Shown here: one piece after another, positions 26,163 to 35,313 of the stretch
How positions within the stretch are numbered: position 1 is the stretch's first letter
How the letters are laid out: each line of letters opens with the position of its first letter
Origin: Candidatus Firestoneibacteriota bacterium
Lineage (GTDB): Bacteria; Oederibacteriota; Muellerivitia; Muellerivitales; Muellerivitaceae
Length of the DNA: 61,359 bases
Direction: 5' to 3'
NCBI GenBank assembly: GCA_013286205.1
Contig: JABDGD010000012.1
Location: forward strand, 1-61,359
Program-made: the position numbers and the translations under genes
Notes under the pieces: generated by a model
What the model was told of the DNA's origin: nothing
Seen by the model: the letters and a program-made list of their open reading frames with translations, nothing else
Databases searched by the model: none

Positions 26163-28574
26163 ATGAAAAATATGATTAGAAAAATCGCCGTCTTTCTCTT
26201 ACTCGTATTAGGCGGGTTTTTGGTCGAAACCCACAAAACTCTGGATTACTGTTCTCTCGGCATCGCCTTTTGCGCCATAGCTCTGGCGCTTTCAGTCAAA
26301 CTCATCAAAGAAGTTCCCGGAATAAAAATATTTTCAGAGACGCGCTTAAAGATCTTGCCGGAAGAAAAGGAATGGTCGCCCATTTGGCTTTTTCTGATCA
26401 GTCTGGCTGTGGTAGCGGGTATCGGCGTTTCGAGTTATTGGCTGGAAAACAATCGGTGGTTTTTCTTCATTATTTCCATGCTCGTCATCGGCGGATTAAT
26501 CTTTATCCTCGAAAGTCATTCTTCTGTGTTTTGGCAGGATGCTAAAGATCAAAAATCCAATTCCTGGTTTGAAAAGTATTTCGTTCCAGAAGTTTTAATT
26601 CTATCTCTCGGTTCTTTTTTTCTATTTACCCATTTCACCCACAAACTTCTTCCATACTTCTATTCGGAGGGCGGGGACTCTGATTACTTTCATTTATTAA
26701 CCACTTACTTCACTATTATTGGCGACACTCAATACAGCACTCCCTATATCACTATTTGGGCGCCTGGTTTTTGCGCTTTCCCTTGTTTTTTTGAGGGCCA
26801 GTTTTTAAGAATTTTTGGCGTCACCTTACTCAACGACATCCTCTTTATCTCCATATTGAATCTGATTGGCCTCATCTTCTTTTATAAGTTTCTTTGCTTT
26901 TACACCGCCAAAAAGCCAGCGCTAATATCCACCCTTCTGCTGGCCACTTCCCACTGGGCTCTTTTTTTCGCGCGGCAAAGTTATGTCGGCACCGGCTTTG
27001 TGATTCCCTGTACCGCCATCACTCTTTATTTTTTCGCACGGGCCATCGAGCTGGGAAAACCCCGGGACTTCGCTTTTTTGGGAACCATGCTGGCTTTCGA
27101 TTTAATGGCGCACATTATCATTCACTTTTACATTATTTATTTAATTCTCGTTTTGGTTTTAATCTTTCTATCCCGCCGAAAACTAATTTTCTTAAAACAA
27201 AAATGGGCCTGGTTGTTCGCTTTGGGGATTTTCGCGCTTTGGTATTTACCGATGTTTATCCATTTTCAATTGCACGAAAATCAGATGTTCTTAATCGATA
27301 CCGGACTCTTTAAGACCTATAACGTTTGGAACGGCCAGGGTTCCTTTCCCTGGCAGTTTTTATTCAATGATCTGCAAATGTTCACGGTCAGAACTAACTC
27401 ATCTCAAATGGCGTTTTTGCCTTACTTAAGCCCCTGGGAAGGCGTTTTTCTCATCTGTGGAGCGGCTTGGTGCTTGTGGCAATTTCTGGAACCCGCCTTC
27501 TTTCTGATTTTTATCGGCTTTTTCGGGGGCATTCTTCCGGATGTGATCACGGGCGGAGCAACCAACCCTCACCGGGCGATCGCCGCGCTGCCTTTTGTTT
27601 TCATCTTTATCGGCCTGGGTATAGACCGGCTGGAAAAAGTAATTGCCGCGCCTTTGGGAAAAATAAATGGGGGGAAACTCGGCAACCTCTTTTTACTGAT
27701 ATTTCTTTTTCTCTCCATCATCTGGCACTACGACGTCATCTTTAATCAATTCGCGAAAAATAAATTTGTTTACGCTAATGAAAGCGAAGATTTATACGGC
27801 AATATCACGGCTCAGCATTTAAAGGGATGGGACACTTACGACACAAACTTAAGCGTCAATTACCAGCCCCAGCTGGGCTTCTATTATCTGCCGCAGGATA
27901 TGGGCAATAGAATTTCGTGGCGTTTGCCTGATATCCCTATGCCGTTGAAAACCGTTCCCGCCAAAGGCGCTCTGATTTTGTTGGATGACGACTCAGGAAG
28001 AGCCTATGAGAATTGGATGAATTACTACTACCCCGATTCACCCGAAAAAATCATTTATAACTCTTTTGGCGATGTTAAATTCCGTTTGTGGGAAATCACG
28101 CCCGATCAAATTCAAAACGCGCTCAAAGAAAACAAACCCTTTCCTAACAGCGGACTAACTCTCGCTTGGTATGACGCTGCCGGGCACCAGCTAGGCAAAT
28201 GGCATATCCCCGTTCTTTCGACAGCCGTGCTGAAAAGCCAATGGTTTCAAGAACTTTTAGGAAAAGCTCCCTTCCCCTGGCCCAAAGTCGCTTATTTCAC
28301 CATTACGGGTTCTCTGGGTAACACGGACGGTAAAAAACTTTACCTGGAGACAACAGGAAAAGTAACCGGAACCATCAATCAAACTAAAATTCAGATCAAC
28401 GCTACCGGCTATCCTCTGCAGCAAAAACTGGACTCACCTCAAAAGGGCTGGATTTCCATTAAGCTGCGCTATATTCCGAAGGAAAGTGATTTCAGACTGG
28501 ACCTATTTCAACGCGACGTCACCGGCCGGAACACTGTTCCCGCCAATGAATTGAAAACGGCGGCTCTGCCATGA
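26163..28574 (+). CDS. GT39-like membrane glycosyltransferase, copy 1 of tandem pair
   Basis: An 803-residue polytopic protein with about a dozen helices in residues 5-560 and a periplasmic C-terminal part. The first large loop carries EGGDSDYFHL, which may replace the usual acidic pair of GT-C enzymes. Residues about 720-803 form a beta-rich end domain (LYLETTGKVTGTINQTKI, KGWISIKLRYIP). It is clearly paralogous along its length to 29330-31687 (shared LNLIGLIFFYKFLCFY, YLSPWEG, GIGIDRLEKV, SPEKIIYNS). The stop overlaps the next start by 4 bp. Assignment to the GT39 group is by architecture; donor and acceptor are unknown. Confidence 0.72.
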   Translation: MKNMIRKIAVFLLLVLGGFLVETHKTLDYCSLGIAFCAIALALSVKLIKEVPGIKIFSETRLKILPEEKEWSPIWLFLISLAVVAGIGVSSYWLENNRWFFFIISMLVIGGLIFILESHSSVFWQDAKDQKSNSWFEKYFVPEVLILSLGSFFLFTHFTHKLLPYFYSEGGDSDYFHLLTTYFTIIGDTQYSTPYITIWAPGFCAFPCFFEGQFLRIFGVTLLNDILFISILNLIGLIFFYKFLCFYTAKKPALISTLLLATSHWALFFARQSYVGTGFVIPCTAITLYFFARAIELGKPRDFAFLGTMLAFDLMAHIIIHFYIIYLILVLVLIFLSRRKLIFLKQKWAWLFALGIFALWYLPMFIHFQLHENQMFLIDTGLFKTYNVWNGQGSFPWQFLFNDLQMFTVRTNSSQMAFLPYLSPWEGVFLICGAAWCLWQFLEPAFFLIFIGFFGGILPDVITGGATNPHRAIAALPFVFIFIGLGIDRLEKVIAAPLGKINGGKLGNLFLLIFLFLSIIWHYDVIFNQFAKNKFVYANESEDLYGNITAQHLKGWDTYDTNLSVNYQPQLGFYYLPQDMGNRISWRLPDIPMPLKTVPAKGALILLDDDSGRAYENWMNYYYPDSPEKIIYNSFGDVKFRLWEITPDQIQNALKENKPFPNSGLTLAWYDAAGHQLGKWHIPVLSTAVLKSQWFQELLGKAPFPWPKVAYFTITGSLGNTDGKKLYLETTGKVTGTINQTKIQINATGYPLQQKLDSPQKGWISIKLRYIPKESDFRLDLFQRDVTGRNTVPANELKTAALP

Positions 28575-29260
28575 GAAAAAAAATAAAGAGAATTAAACCA
28601 AAAGAAAAAAAGCAGACTTCCCTGAAACCAGCTGACTCTATTTTTAAATGGTTCGCTTCCATTTTTATTTTGGCCACGATTTTGGTTTTATATCCGGATC
28701 AAACAACCCGCCTCTTGCGTCTCTGTGTCTATGGCGACGGCAGCCAGCGGTTAAAATGCGGGTATTCAATCGACGATGTTCCGGCCACATGGGGTTATGC
28801 CTGCTGGCTTGGCCCCTTTTCCAGACCCACTCAGAAATTTGGCTTCTCTTTGTACGAACAGGGAAATGAAAGATTCCGAATCCCCGTGTTGAATCACAAT
28901 ATTGAGGGCGCACCATTGATCCTAAACGGCGTGACTTTTGCGCAGGGGATCGGCGGACACGCGCCGTCAAAAATCGCCTTCGATCTGCGGGGAAAATACA
29001 GCCGGTTCACCTGCAAAGCCGGGTTGGATCAGGCTACTGGCGATAATCACGGAATTGTTTTCTCTGTCATCGCCGACGGAAAAACCATCTACGAATCGCC
29101 CAAACTCCCTAAAGACATCGATCCTTTTCCGATCGACTGCTCGGTCGCGGGCGTCAAAGAGCTGGTTCTTTTCGCCGACAGTCCCCAATTTGATGACGTT
29201 TTGAGCGATGTGGATTGGGTTGACTTAAAATTTGAGCCCGTATCCGCCCCGCGCCCCTAA
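28571..29260 (+). CDS. Membrane-anchored NPCBM-domain protein, copy 1
   Basis: A 229-residue protein with a very basic N-terminal tail (about 1-22), one membrane helix (about 27-48) and an exported domain. Residues about 110-225 match the NPCBM type of carbohydrate-binding module: FAQGIGGHAPSKIAFDL, FTCKAGLD, GIVFSVIADGKTIYES and the terminal DVDWVDLKFE. NPCBM domains usually sit on glycoside hydrolases; here it stands alone, tethered to the inner membrane. Its ATG overlaps the stop of the GT39-like gene (ATGA), so the two are co-translated and may form one complex, with NPCBM holding the glycan acceptor. Confidence 0.83.
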   Translation: MRKKIKRIKPKEKKQTSLKPADSIFKWFASIFILATILVLYPDQTTRLLRLCVYGDGSQRLKCGYSIDDVPATWGYACWLGPFSRPTQKFGFSLYEQGNERFRIPVLNHNIEGAPLILNGVTFAQGIGGHAPSKIAFDLRGKYSRFTCKAGLDQATGDNHGIVFSVIADGKTIYESPKLPKDIDPFPIDCSVAGVKELVLFADSPQFDDVLSDVDWVDLKFEPVSAPRP

Positions 29261-29329
29261 AATCTTTTTGTACTTGTTTCACTTTGTGGTTAAATCAACT
29301 TTGACATCAACCTTTCAGGAATCCCCTTC

Positions 29330-31687
29330 GTGCAAAATATCGTCCGAAAATCCTCAATTTTGGTTCTTTTGATATCCGGCGGGTATTTAATTGAAACTCA
29401 CAAAACTTTCTACCACACCTGCCTGGGTATCGCCTGTTGGGCATTCGGCATCATTCTTTTCTCTCATTTCATTAAGGCCGTTCCAGGCATCAAACTTTTT
29501 TCCAGTTCTCATCTTTCAGGTTTAAAAGGAACAAAAGAGTGGGGAACCATTCCCCTCTTTCTATTAAGCCTCGCTATTGTGCTTTTACTCGGGCTGTCGG
29601 ACTTTTCTGTGGAAAATCGTTACTGGCTTGGTGCGGGCACTACCATGGCGGCGATGAGTTTTTTATTTTTTATTCTGGAAAACCGTTCACCAATTTCCGA
29701 AGCTGGGCCCAGCCGCTCCAAACCAGTTCCCTGGCACGAAAAAATATTCCTGCCGGAAATTCTGATCTTGGCTGTCGGGGCCTTTTTTATGTTTTCCGCC
29801 TTTCCTCTTAAATCTCTCTCTCAGCTTTTCTCGACGGGCGGCGACTGCGATTATTCTTTTAGGCTGACGGTTTTTCATACCGGCGTTGCTGAAACCGAAT
29901 ACACCACTCCCTTTTCCTCTGTATGGGCCAACGGCTTTTGCGCTTTCCCCTTTTTCTGGGAAGCCTTCTTCTTAAGAATTTTCGGCATCTCCCAATACAA
30001 AGATATGATTTTTAACGGATGCCTTAATTTAATCGGCCTGATCTTTTTTTATAAGTTTCTTTGCTTCTACGTTTCCAAGAGGGCCTCTCTCGCGGCTACC
30101 CTCCTGTTAGCGGCCTCGCACTGGGGCGTCTACTATGTGCGCCAGACTTATGTCGGCATGGAATTTGTGGTTCCCTTAACCGCCGCTACACTTTATTTCT
30201 TCGCGCGGTCGGTCGAATCCGGAAAAGCCCGCGACTTCGCTCTCTTTGGAACCCTCATTGGCTGTGACCTGATGTCACACCTGACTATTCATATGTATTT
30301 TTTATACTTTGCCCTGGTTTTGTTTTTAACCGCCGTTTCACGCCGGGCCGATATTTTAAAACAAAAAAAATCCTGGTTCTTCGCTTTCGGCATTTGCGCC
30401 CTTTGGTATCTGCCGATGTTCATTTATTTTCAACTGCACGGAACCAAAGTTGGTTTTTTAGACACAAGCTTATTCAAATACTACGGGGTCTGGAATGGCC
30501 AGGGTGAATTCCCCTGGGGCGGCATTTCGAACGCGCTTCAAATGTTCACGGCGCCAACCCAATGCGCCGAAATGTCCCATCTGCCCTATTTAAGCCCCTG
30601 GGAAGGCCTTTTGTTTTTCTGCGGCATCGCCTGGTGTTTATGGCGGTTTTATCAGCCCGCTTTTTTTATTCTTTTTTTAGGCTTCGCGGCGGGCATTCTC
30701 CCCGACGCGGTAACCGGCGGCCACGACGAGCCTCACCGGGCCTTTGCCGCGCTTCCCTTTACCTATTTGTTTATTGGGATTGGAATCGACCGGTTGGAAA
30801 AAGTCCTCCAGGCACCCCTGGGAAAACAAAAAGGTGTTTGGATAGGAACTTTGTTTTTGGCCGTCTTCGTGCTTTTTTCCCTGGGCTGGCAATACGATGT
30901 TTTATTCAACCAATTCTCAAGGAATAAAATCATCCACGCGAACGAGAATGACTCTTTAAATGAAAAAATCGCCAAACAATACGCGGACGGATGGAACACT
31001 TACTACGAATTGGGACCGGGCAATTGCCAGGTCAAAACCATCACATTGCCTTTGAGAAGCAATTCACCCAAAGGCGCGGCGATTCTATTGGACGACAAGT
31101 CTGGATTATCCTTTGAGGGTTGGCTGCATGATTACTACCCGCTTTCGCCCGAAAAGATCATTTACAACTCTTTGGGAGATGTACAATTCAGGCTCTGGGA
31201 AATTTCTCCCGACCAAATTCAGACCGCCCTGCGTAACAACAAACCCTTTCCTTCCACGGGGCTAATCCTGACCTGGTACGATGCCCGTCAAAAGTCTTTG
31301 GGACTTTGGCATATTCCAACCCTATCGACGGACGCCCTGGGCAAAGAGTGGTTTCAATATCACCCGGGCAATCCGGCCTTCCCCTGGGAAAAAGTGTCTT
31401 ACTTTGTCGTTAGCGGTTATTGGCAGAACTCCGGCGGACAAACCCTGACGGTTGAAACCACGGGGAAAGTCCAGGGAACAGTGGGAGGAAAAGCTTTATC
31501 GTTGAACGGCGCCGGTGAGTTGGCGCGACTTCAGTTCACCTCTTCTCAAAAGGGCTGGGTACCGGTAAAACTTACTTACTTCCCCAAAGGAATTGGGTTT
31601 AACTTATCCCTCTATGAAAATAATGTCACCGGCCGGGATTTGATTTCATCAGACCAATTACGTACAACCCTTCAACACCAACCATAA
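29330..31687 (+). CDS. GT39-like membrane glycosyltransferase, copy 2 of tandem pair
   Basis: A 785-residue paralogue of 26163-28574 with the same helix pattern, the loop motif TGGDCDYSFRL, shared blocks (LNLIGLIFFYKFLCFY, ARDFALFGT, YLSPWEG, IGIDRLEKVL, SPEKIIYNSLGDVQFRLWEI) and the same beta-rich C-terminal part (VETTGKVQGTVGGKALSLNG, KGWVPVKLTYFP). The start is a GTG at 29330 with AGGA nine bases upstream. Differences are spread along the protein, so the duplication is old rather than recent. Followed after 19 bp by its own NPCBM gene. Confidence 0.72.
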   Translation: MQNIVRKSSILVLLISGGYLIETHKTFYHTCLGIACWAFGIILFSHFIKAVPGIKLFSSSHLSGLKGTKEWGTIPLFLLSLAIVLLLGLSDFSVENRYWLGAGTTMAAMSFLFFILENRSPISEAGPSRSKPVPWHEKIFLPEILILAVGAFFMFSAFPLKSLSQLFSTGGDCDYSFRLTVFHTGVAETEYTTPFSSVWANGFCAFPFFWEAFFLRIFGISQYKDMIFNGCLNLIGLIFFYKFLCFYVSKRASLAATLLLAASHWGVYYVRQTYVGMEFVVPLTAATLYFFARSVESGKARDFALFGTLIGCDLMSHLTIHMYFLYFALVLFLTAVSRRADILKQKKSWFFAFGICALWYLPMFIYFQLHGTKVGFLDTSLFKYYGVWNGQGEFPWGGISNALQMFTAPTQCAEMSHLPYLSPWEGLLFFCGIAWCLWRFYQPAFFILFLGFAAGILPDAVTGGHDEPHRAFAALPFTYLFIGIGIDRLEKVLQAPLGKQKGVWIGTLFLAVFVLFSLGWQYDVLFNQFSRNKIIHANENDSLNEKIAKQYADGWNTYYELGPGNCQVKTITLPLRSNSPKGAAILLDDKSGLSFEGWLHDYYPLSPEKIIYNSLGDVQFRLWEISPDQIQTALRNNKPFPSTGLILTWYDARQKSLGLWHIPTLSTDALGKEWFQYHPGNPAFPWEKVSYFVVSGYWQNSGGQTLTVETTGKVQGTVGGKALSLNGAGELARLQFTSSQKGWVPVKLTYFPKGIGFNLSLYENNVTGRDLISSDQLRTTLQHQP

Positions 31688-31706
31688 CTCGAATTTTGGA
31701 AATGAA

Positions 31707-32390
31707 ATGAAAAAGAACCCTCTTAAAACCCTAAAAAGAAAAAAAGCCTCCACCCCCGCGGAAGGTTCTAAAACGCTCAGCCTTTCTTTTTCTGTTTTTC
31801 TTTTACTTCTTCTTTGCGGCTGGTTATGGGACCCTTCGGCCAGAGTTTTACGCGTCTTTTTAAACGGCGACGGAACCGAAAGATTAAAGTGTGATTTTAA
31901 TATTGGCGGCGCCCAAACCAGCTGGGCCTATGCCGGGTCGGATGGGGTCAATCCCAAGACGGTGCGGAGATGGGGACTTTCCTATCTGGCGCCCTCTACC
32001 GAAGTGGCCCAACTTCCCCTCTTAAACCACAACATGGCAGGAGGCCCATTGATGATTAACAATCGCGCTTTTGCCGAGGGCATCGGAAGCCATGCGCCGT
32101 CAAAAATCGCGTTTAAACTCGAAAAAAAATACGCCCAGTTTTCATGCAAGGTAGGTTTAGACAAAATCAGTGGTTATAATCACGGCGTCATTTTCTCGCT
32201 CATCGCCGATGGGCGTGAAATCTATAAAAGCCCCAAGCTGTTATCGGATTCGGACCCTTTCCCGGTGGATTGTTCCCTGGACGGGGTAAAAGAACTGATT
32301 CTTTTCGCCGACAACATACAGGTAGATGAGACTGTCAGTAATGTGGATTGGGTCGATTTAAAATTCGAGCCTAAATCTGAAAATAATTAA
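31707..32390 (+). CDS. Membrane-anchored NPCBM-domain protein, copy 2
   Basis: A 227-residue paralogue of 28571-29260: Lys/Arg-rich N-terminus, one membrane helix (about 25-45) and a C-terminal NPCBM domain with AFAEGIGSHAPSKIAFKL, FSCKVGLD, GVIFSLIADGREIYKS and NVDWVDLKFE. Conserved segments between the two include RLKC and LLNHNM(A)GGPLM(I)N. It follows its partner GT39-like gene by 19 bp. The repeated arrangement (enzyme then NPCBM) supports a functional pair. Confidence 0.83.
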   Translation: MKKNPLKTLKRKKASTPAEGSKTLSLSFSVFLLLLLCGWLWDPSARVLRVFLNGDGTERLKCDFNIGGAQTSWAYAGSDGVNPKTVRRWGLSYLAPSTEVAQLPLLNHNMAGGPLMINNRAFAEGIGSHAPSKIAFKLEKKYAQFSCKVGLDKISGYNHGVIFSLIADGREIYKSPKLLSDSDPFPVDCSLDGVKELILFADNIQVDETVSNVDWVDLKFEPKSENN

Positions 32391-32411
32391 ATCTTTTCGC
32401 AAAGGTAAACC

Positions 32412-33686
32412 ATGCTCGACCCAAAGTACGTCCGTGAACATGAAGCCGAGGTCCGCCAGGCTTTAGAAAACTGCAAATCCAAAGTCGACCTTTCCCTCTA
32501 TTTGGACTTGGAGCGCCGCCGCCGAGATCTGACCATTTCCGTCGACAAACGCAAAGAACGCCTCAATAAAGCCTCAGAGGAAATGGGGCGCATGAAAAAA
32601 GAAGGTCAGGATATTTCGGCCTATCGCGGAAAGCTTCAAGAACTGTCGGACGAGATTAAACAGATGGATAACGAAATCGCTGCGGTCGATAAAGACTTCC
32701 ACGATATCGAACTTCAAATCTGCAACTTGCCAGACGCCAGCGTCCCAGTCGGGGGCGAAGATCAAAACCAAGAGATCCGCAAAGTCGGCGAACCCAAGAA
32801 GATGGATTTCAAACCCAAACCGCATGAAGAGCTGGGTGTCGCTTTAGGCATTTTAGATTTTGAAAAGGCCGCCAAAGTTTCCGGCGCCCGCTTCTTTACG
32901 CTTTGGGGACTGGGCGCCAAGCTCGAAAGAGCTTTGGCTAATTTCATGTTGGATTTGCACACTAAACGGGGTTATCAGGAAATAGTGGTTCCTCATTTGG
33001 TGAATTACCAATCGATGGAAATGTCCGGCCAGTTTCCGAAATTCATTGAACAGGCCTTCGCGACTAAAGAAGACCCTCTCTATTTAATCCCCACCGCTGA
33101 AGTCTCTTTGGCGAACCTGCATCGTGGTGAAACCTTGGCGCCCGGTTCTCTCCCGAGAAAGTATGCCGCCTTTACACCTTGCTACCGTCGTGAAGCGGGC
33201 ACCTACGGGAAAGATACCAAGGGCCTCATCCGCCTGCACCAATTCAACAAGGTCGAAATGTTCCAGTTCGTGGAGCCCGAAAAGAGCGCTGAAGCTTTAG
33301 AAGGACTCGTTGGCGACGCCGAAGAAGTCTTAAAGCAATTAAGCTTGCCCTACCGCGTGGTCGTTTTAGCCACCGGCGATAAGAGCTTCAGCTCGGTGAA
33401 AACCTATGATTTAGAAGTCTGGGTGCCCAGCCAAAATACCTACCGCGAGATTTCCAGCTGTTCCAATTGCTCTGATTTCCAAGCCCGTCGCGGCGGCATC
33501 AAGTTTAAGCGTGAGGGCGGCGGTAAACCCGAGCTGGTTCACACGCTCAATGGCTCCGGTCTGGCGGTCGGCCGTACCTGGCTGGCGATTCTGGAAAACT
33601 ACCAGCAGGCTGACGGTTCGGTGGTCATCCCCGAGGTTTTACGCCCCTATTTAGGCGGACTCGACGTCATCCGCCCTTCTAAATAA
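32412..33686 (+). CDS. serS: Seryl-tRNA synthetase
   Basis: A 424-residue class II synthetase that charges tRNA-Ser. The N-terminal part (about 30-110) is the two-helix coiled-coil arm that grips the long variable arm of tRNA-Ser. The catalytic domain shows TAEVSLANLH, motif 2 (CYRREAGTYGKDTKGLIRLHQFNKVE) in pieces, and motif 3 (GSGLAVGRTWLAILEN). Length and order are normal. ATG at 32412. Two tRNA-Ser genes lie 6 kb downstream. Plus strand, 21 bp after the NPCBM gene, but functionally unrelated to it. Confidence 0.97.
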   Translation: MLDPKYVREHEAEVRQALENCKSKVDLSLYLDLERRRRDLTISVDKRKERLNKASEEMGRMKKEGQDISAYRGKLQELSDEIKQMDNEIAAVDKDFHDIELQICNLPDASVPVGGEDQNQEIRKVGEPKKMDFKPKPHEELGVALGILDFEKAAKVSGARFFTLWGLGAKLERALANFMLDLHTKRGYQEIVVPHLVNYQSMEMSGQFPKFIEQAFATKEDPLYLIPTAEVSLANLHRGETLAPGSLPRKYAAFTPCYRREAGTYGKDTKGLIRLHQFNKVEMFQFVEPEKSAEALEGLVGDAEEVLKQLSLPYRVVVLATGDKSFSSVKTYDLEVWVPSQNTYREISSCSNCSDFQARRGGIKFKREGGGKPELVHTLNGSGLAVGRTWLAILENYQQADGSVVIPEVLRPYLGGLDVIRPSK

Positions 33687-33755
33687 GGCAAAAAAACCTA
33701 TTATTGAATCACAGGCGGTTTACCCCGGCTTTAAGTAATGGTTTCTAAAAGCTTC

Positions 33756-33764
33756 TGGTACAAT
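33756..33764 (+). promoter_or_regulatory. Extended -10 promoter upstream of the 33801 gene
   Basis: TGGTACAAT at 33756-33764 fits the extended -10 form (TG, one base, TACAAT). No good -35 is needed or seen. It would give a leader of about 30 bases before the ATG at 33801. Confidence 0.4.
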
Positions 33765-33800
33765 AACGACTGACCATAACCGATGAGGAGTTTTTCCCCG

Positions 33801-33983
33801 ATGACTGTTCAAACCCCTACGATTGAACCCAAAATGACCAAAGCCGGCAAAATCACCCTAGGTGCGGGTGTGGGCGTTTTAGTAGTGGGTTATATGTTTC
33901 TAGCGACTGGTTCCATGACATTGGCGCCGTTACTGATCATTGGGGGACTCGTTACCGTCGGAGTTGGAATCTACAACCTTTAG
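33801..33983 (+). CDS. Small two-helix membrane protein
   Basis: A 60-residue protein with a short polar N-terminus and two hydrophobic segments (about 20-38 and 40-58) separated by SMT. I choose the ATG at 33801 because GGAG sits ten bases upstream; an in-frame ATG at 33783 lies before that Shine-Dalgarno. Family not recognised. It is followed after 6 bp by the cysteine-cluster gene. Confidence 0.6.
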   Translation: MTVQTPTIEPKMTKAGKITLGAGVGVLVVGYMFLATGSMTLAPLLIIGGLVTVGVGIYNL

Positions 33984-33989
33984 GACGAC

Positions 33990-34514
33990 ATGCAACCCCA
34001 GTTGCCGCAGTTGATCGCCAGCGAGATCTGTTTGGAATGCCCCGTTTGCTGCCGCTTCCCCGAGAAGCAGGCGTCTCTCTCTCCCTTCTTCTTTCCTGAA
34101 GAAAGAGTTTTGGCTCAATCCATCAAATCAAAAGGTTCATATAGGGAAGCTGCCATGGGGCATGCTTCCAAAGCGGAGCTCGTGACATGCGGGCATGGCT
34201 ACGCTTGTTCGTTTTTCAATCCTGAGGATCACACGTGCCAGATATATGCGGCGCGGCCCCTGGATTGTTCGATGTACCCCGCGGTGATTATGCACAGTGC
34301 GGATCACCAAAAAGTTTTGATCGGCGCGGACACCAAATGTCCCGCGCTCAGGCGGTCCGACGTGGCCGCGAAGTTAAATAATTATTTAGATGTGATTCAG
34401 CGGTACTTGGAAAGCACGACCCTGTCCTCCTCGATAAAAAAATTCCCTCAGTTTATTAGTGAATTTCAGGAAGAAGTGGTGGAAGTGCGCGAGTTGTCGC
34501 TGGGAAAGGTTTAA
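33990..34514 (+). CDS. YkgJ-family cysteine cluster protein
   Basis: A 174-residue member of the YkgJ/CxxCxxCC family, thought to bind zinc or an iron-sulfur cluster. The cysteines are at C14, C17, C20 and C21 (CLECPVCC), then CGHGYACSFF, and CQIYAARPLDC. The later RPLDC.MYP segment is a family hallmark. Function is unknown in general, though relatives have been linked to flagellin modification. AGGACG precedes the ATG. It is 2 bp upstream of the NERD gene. Confidence 0.88.
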   Translation: MQPQLPQLIASEICLECPVCCRFPEKQASLSPFFFPEERVLAQSIKSKGSYREAAMGHASKAELVTCGHGYACSFFNPEDHTCQIYAARPLDCSMYPAVIMHSADHQKVLIGADTKCPALRRSDVAAKLNNYLDVIQRYLESTTLSSSIKKFPQFISEFQEEVVEVRELSLGKV

Positions 34515-34516
34515 CA

Positions 34517-35263
34517 ATGGTTGCTACATTACAAGCACTGCGTCCGCCTCGCGCGATGCGGTGGGTTTTACGCTGGAGATGGATTACTTTTGCGGCCGTC
34601 ATCGCCGGTCTGGCTCTAGGTTACGTTTATTTTCCCTGGGGATTGATTGGCTCTGTTATTTCTCTGGTTTTCGCTTATTACAGCTGGGGTATCGCGAAAC
34701 ACCGCGGCCGCATTGTGGGCGAAGGTTCGGAAGGGGAAGCTTTAGTCGCGAAGGTTTTGGACAATTTGCCGATGGAAGCGCGCGTTTTGCACTCCATTCA
34801 ATTTGAGTCCGGCGACAAACCCCGCGAATTGGATCATTTGCTCATTACGCATAACACGATGTTTGTCATTGAAACCAAGTATCTGCGTGGCCGTATCGTG
34901 GGGGATGTGATGGACCGCGAATGGACCCTGCACAAACGGGCGCATAAAACCCGTTCCCGCTATAAGCGCGGTTTTTATAACCCGCTCAAGCAGGTCGCCA
35001 CCCAGATTTATCATCTGCACAGCCACCTGGAAGCGAATCTTCCGGAACGCTGGGCGCATGAGTGCTCTCAAATTTGGATTCAAGGCGTGGTGGTCTTTGC
35101 CCATCCGCAAGGCGACTCCTCGGCCGTGGTCAACCACGAGCATGGCGTCGTGGCTTTAGAAAACCTGCCTCAATACTTGGCGAACTATCGTCCGCCCTCA
35201 CGCGCCAGCCGCTTAAGCTACGGTCTGCGCCGTGAAATTGCCCGGGTTTTAACGGGACATTGA
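34517..35263 (+). CDS. NERD-domain membrane protein
   Basis: A 248-residue protein with two N-terminal hydrophobic segments (about 18-38 and 40-58), followed by a NERD (nuclease-related) domain: GEGSEGEALVAKVL, RELDHLLITHNTMFVIETKY, where the D and the ExK form a restriction-endonuclease-like core. The C-terminal half (about 180-248) includes VVVFAHP. NERD proteins are widespread and poorly understood. AAGG lies eight bases before the ATG, 2 bp after the preceding stop. A strong terminator follows. Confidence 0.88.
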   Translation: MVATLQALRPPRAMRWVLRWRWITFAAVIAGLALGYVYFPWGLIGSVISLVFAYYSWGIAKHRGRIVGEGSEGEALVAKVLDNLPMEARVLHSIQFESGDKPRELDHLLITHNTMFVIETKYLRGRIVGDVMDREWTLHKRAHKTRSRYKRGFYNPLKQVATQIYHLHSHLEANLPERWAHECSQIWIQGVVVFAHPQGDSSAVVNHEHGVVALENLPQYLANYRPPSRASRLSYGLRREIARVLTGH

Positions 35264-35267
35264 TCCG

Positions 35268-35305
35268 AAAGCCCCGGAGGGAAACTTCCGGGGCTTTTCT
35301 TTTTT
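35268..35305 (+). terminator. Intrinsic terminator after the NERD gene
   Basis: Stem arms 35268-35280 and 35285-35297 (AAAGCCCCGGAGG/CTTCCGGGGCTTT), GAAA loop, followed by a T-rich tract to 35305. Confidence 0.93.
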
Positions 35306-35313
35306 AGGACCCT

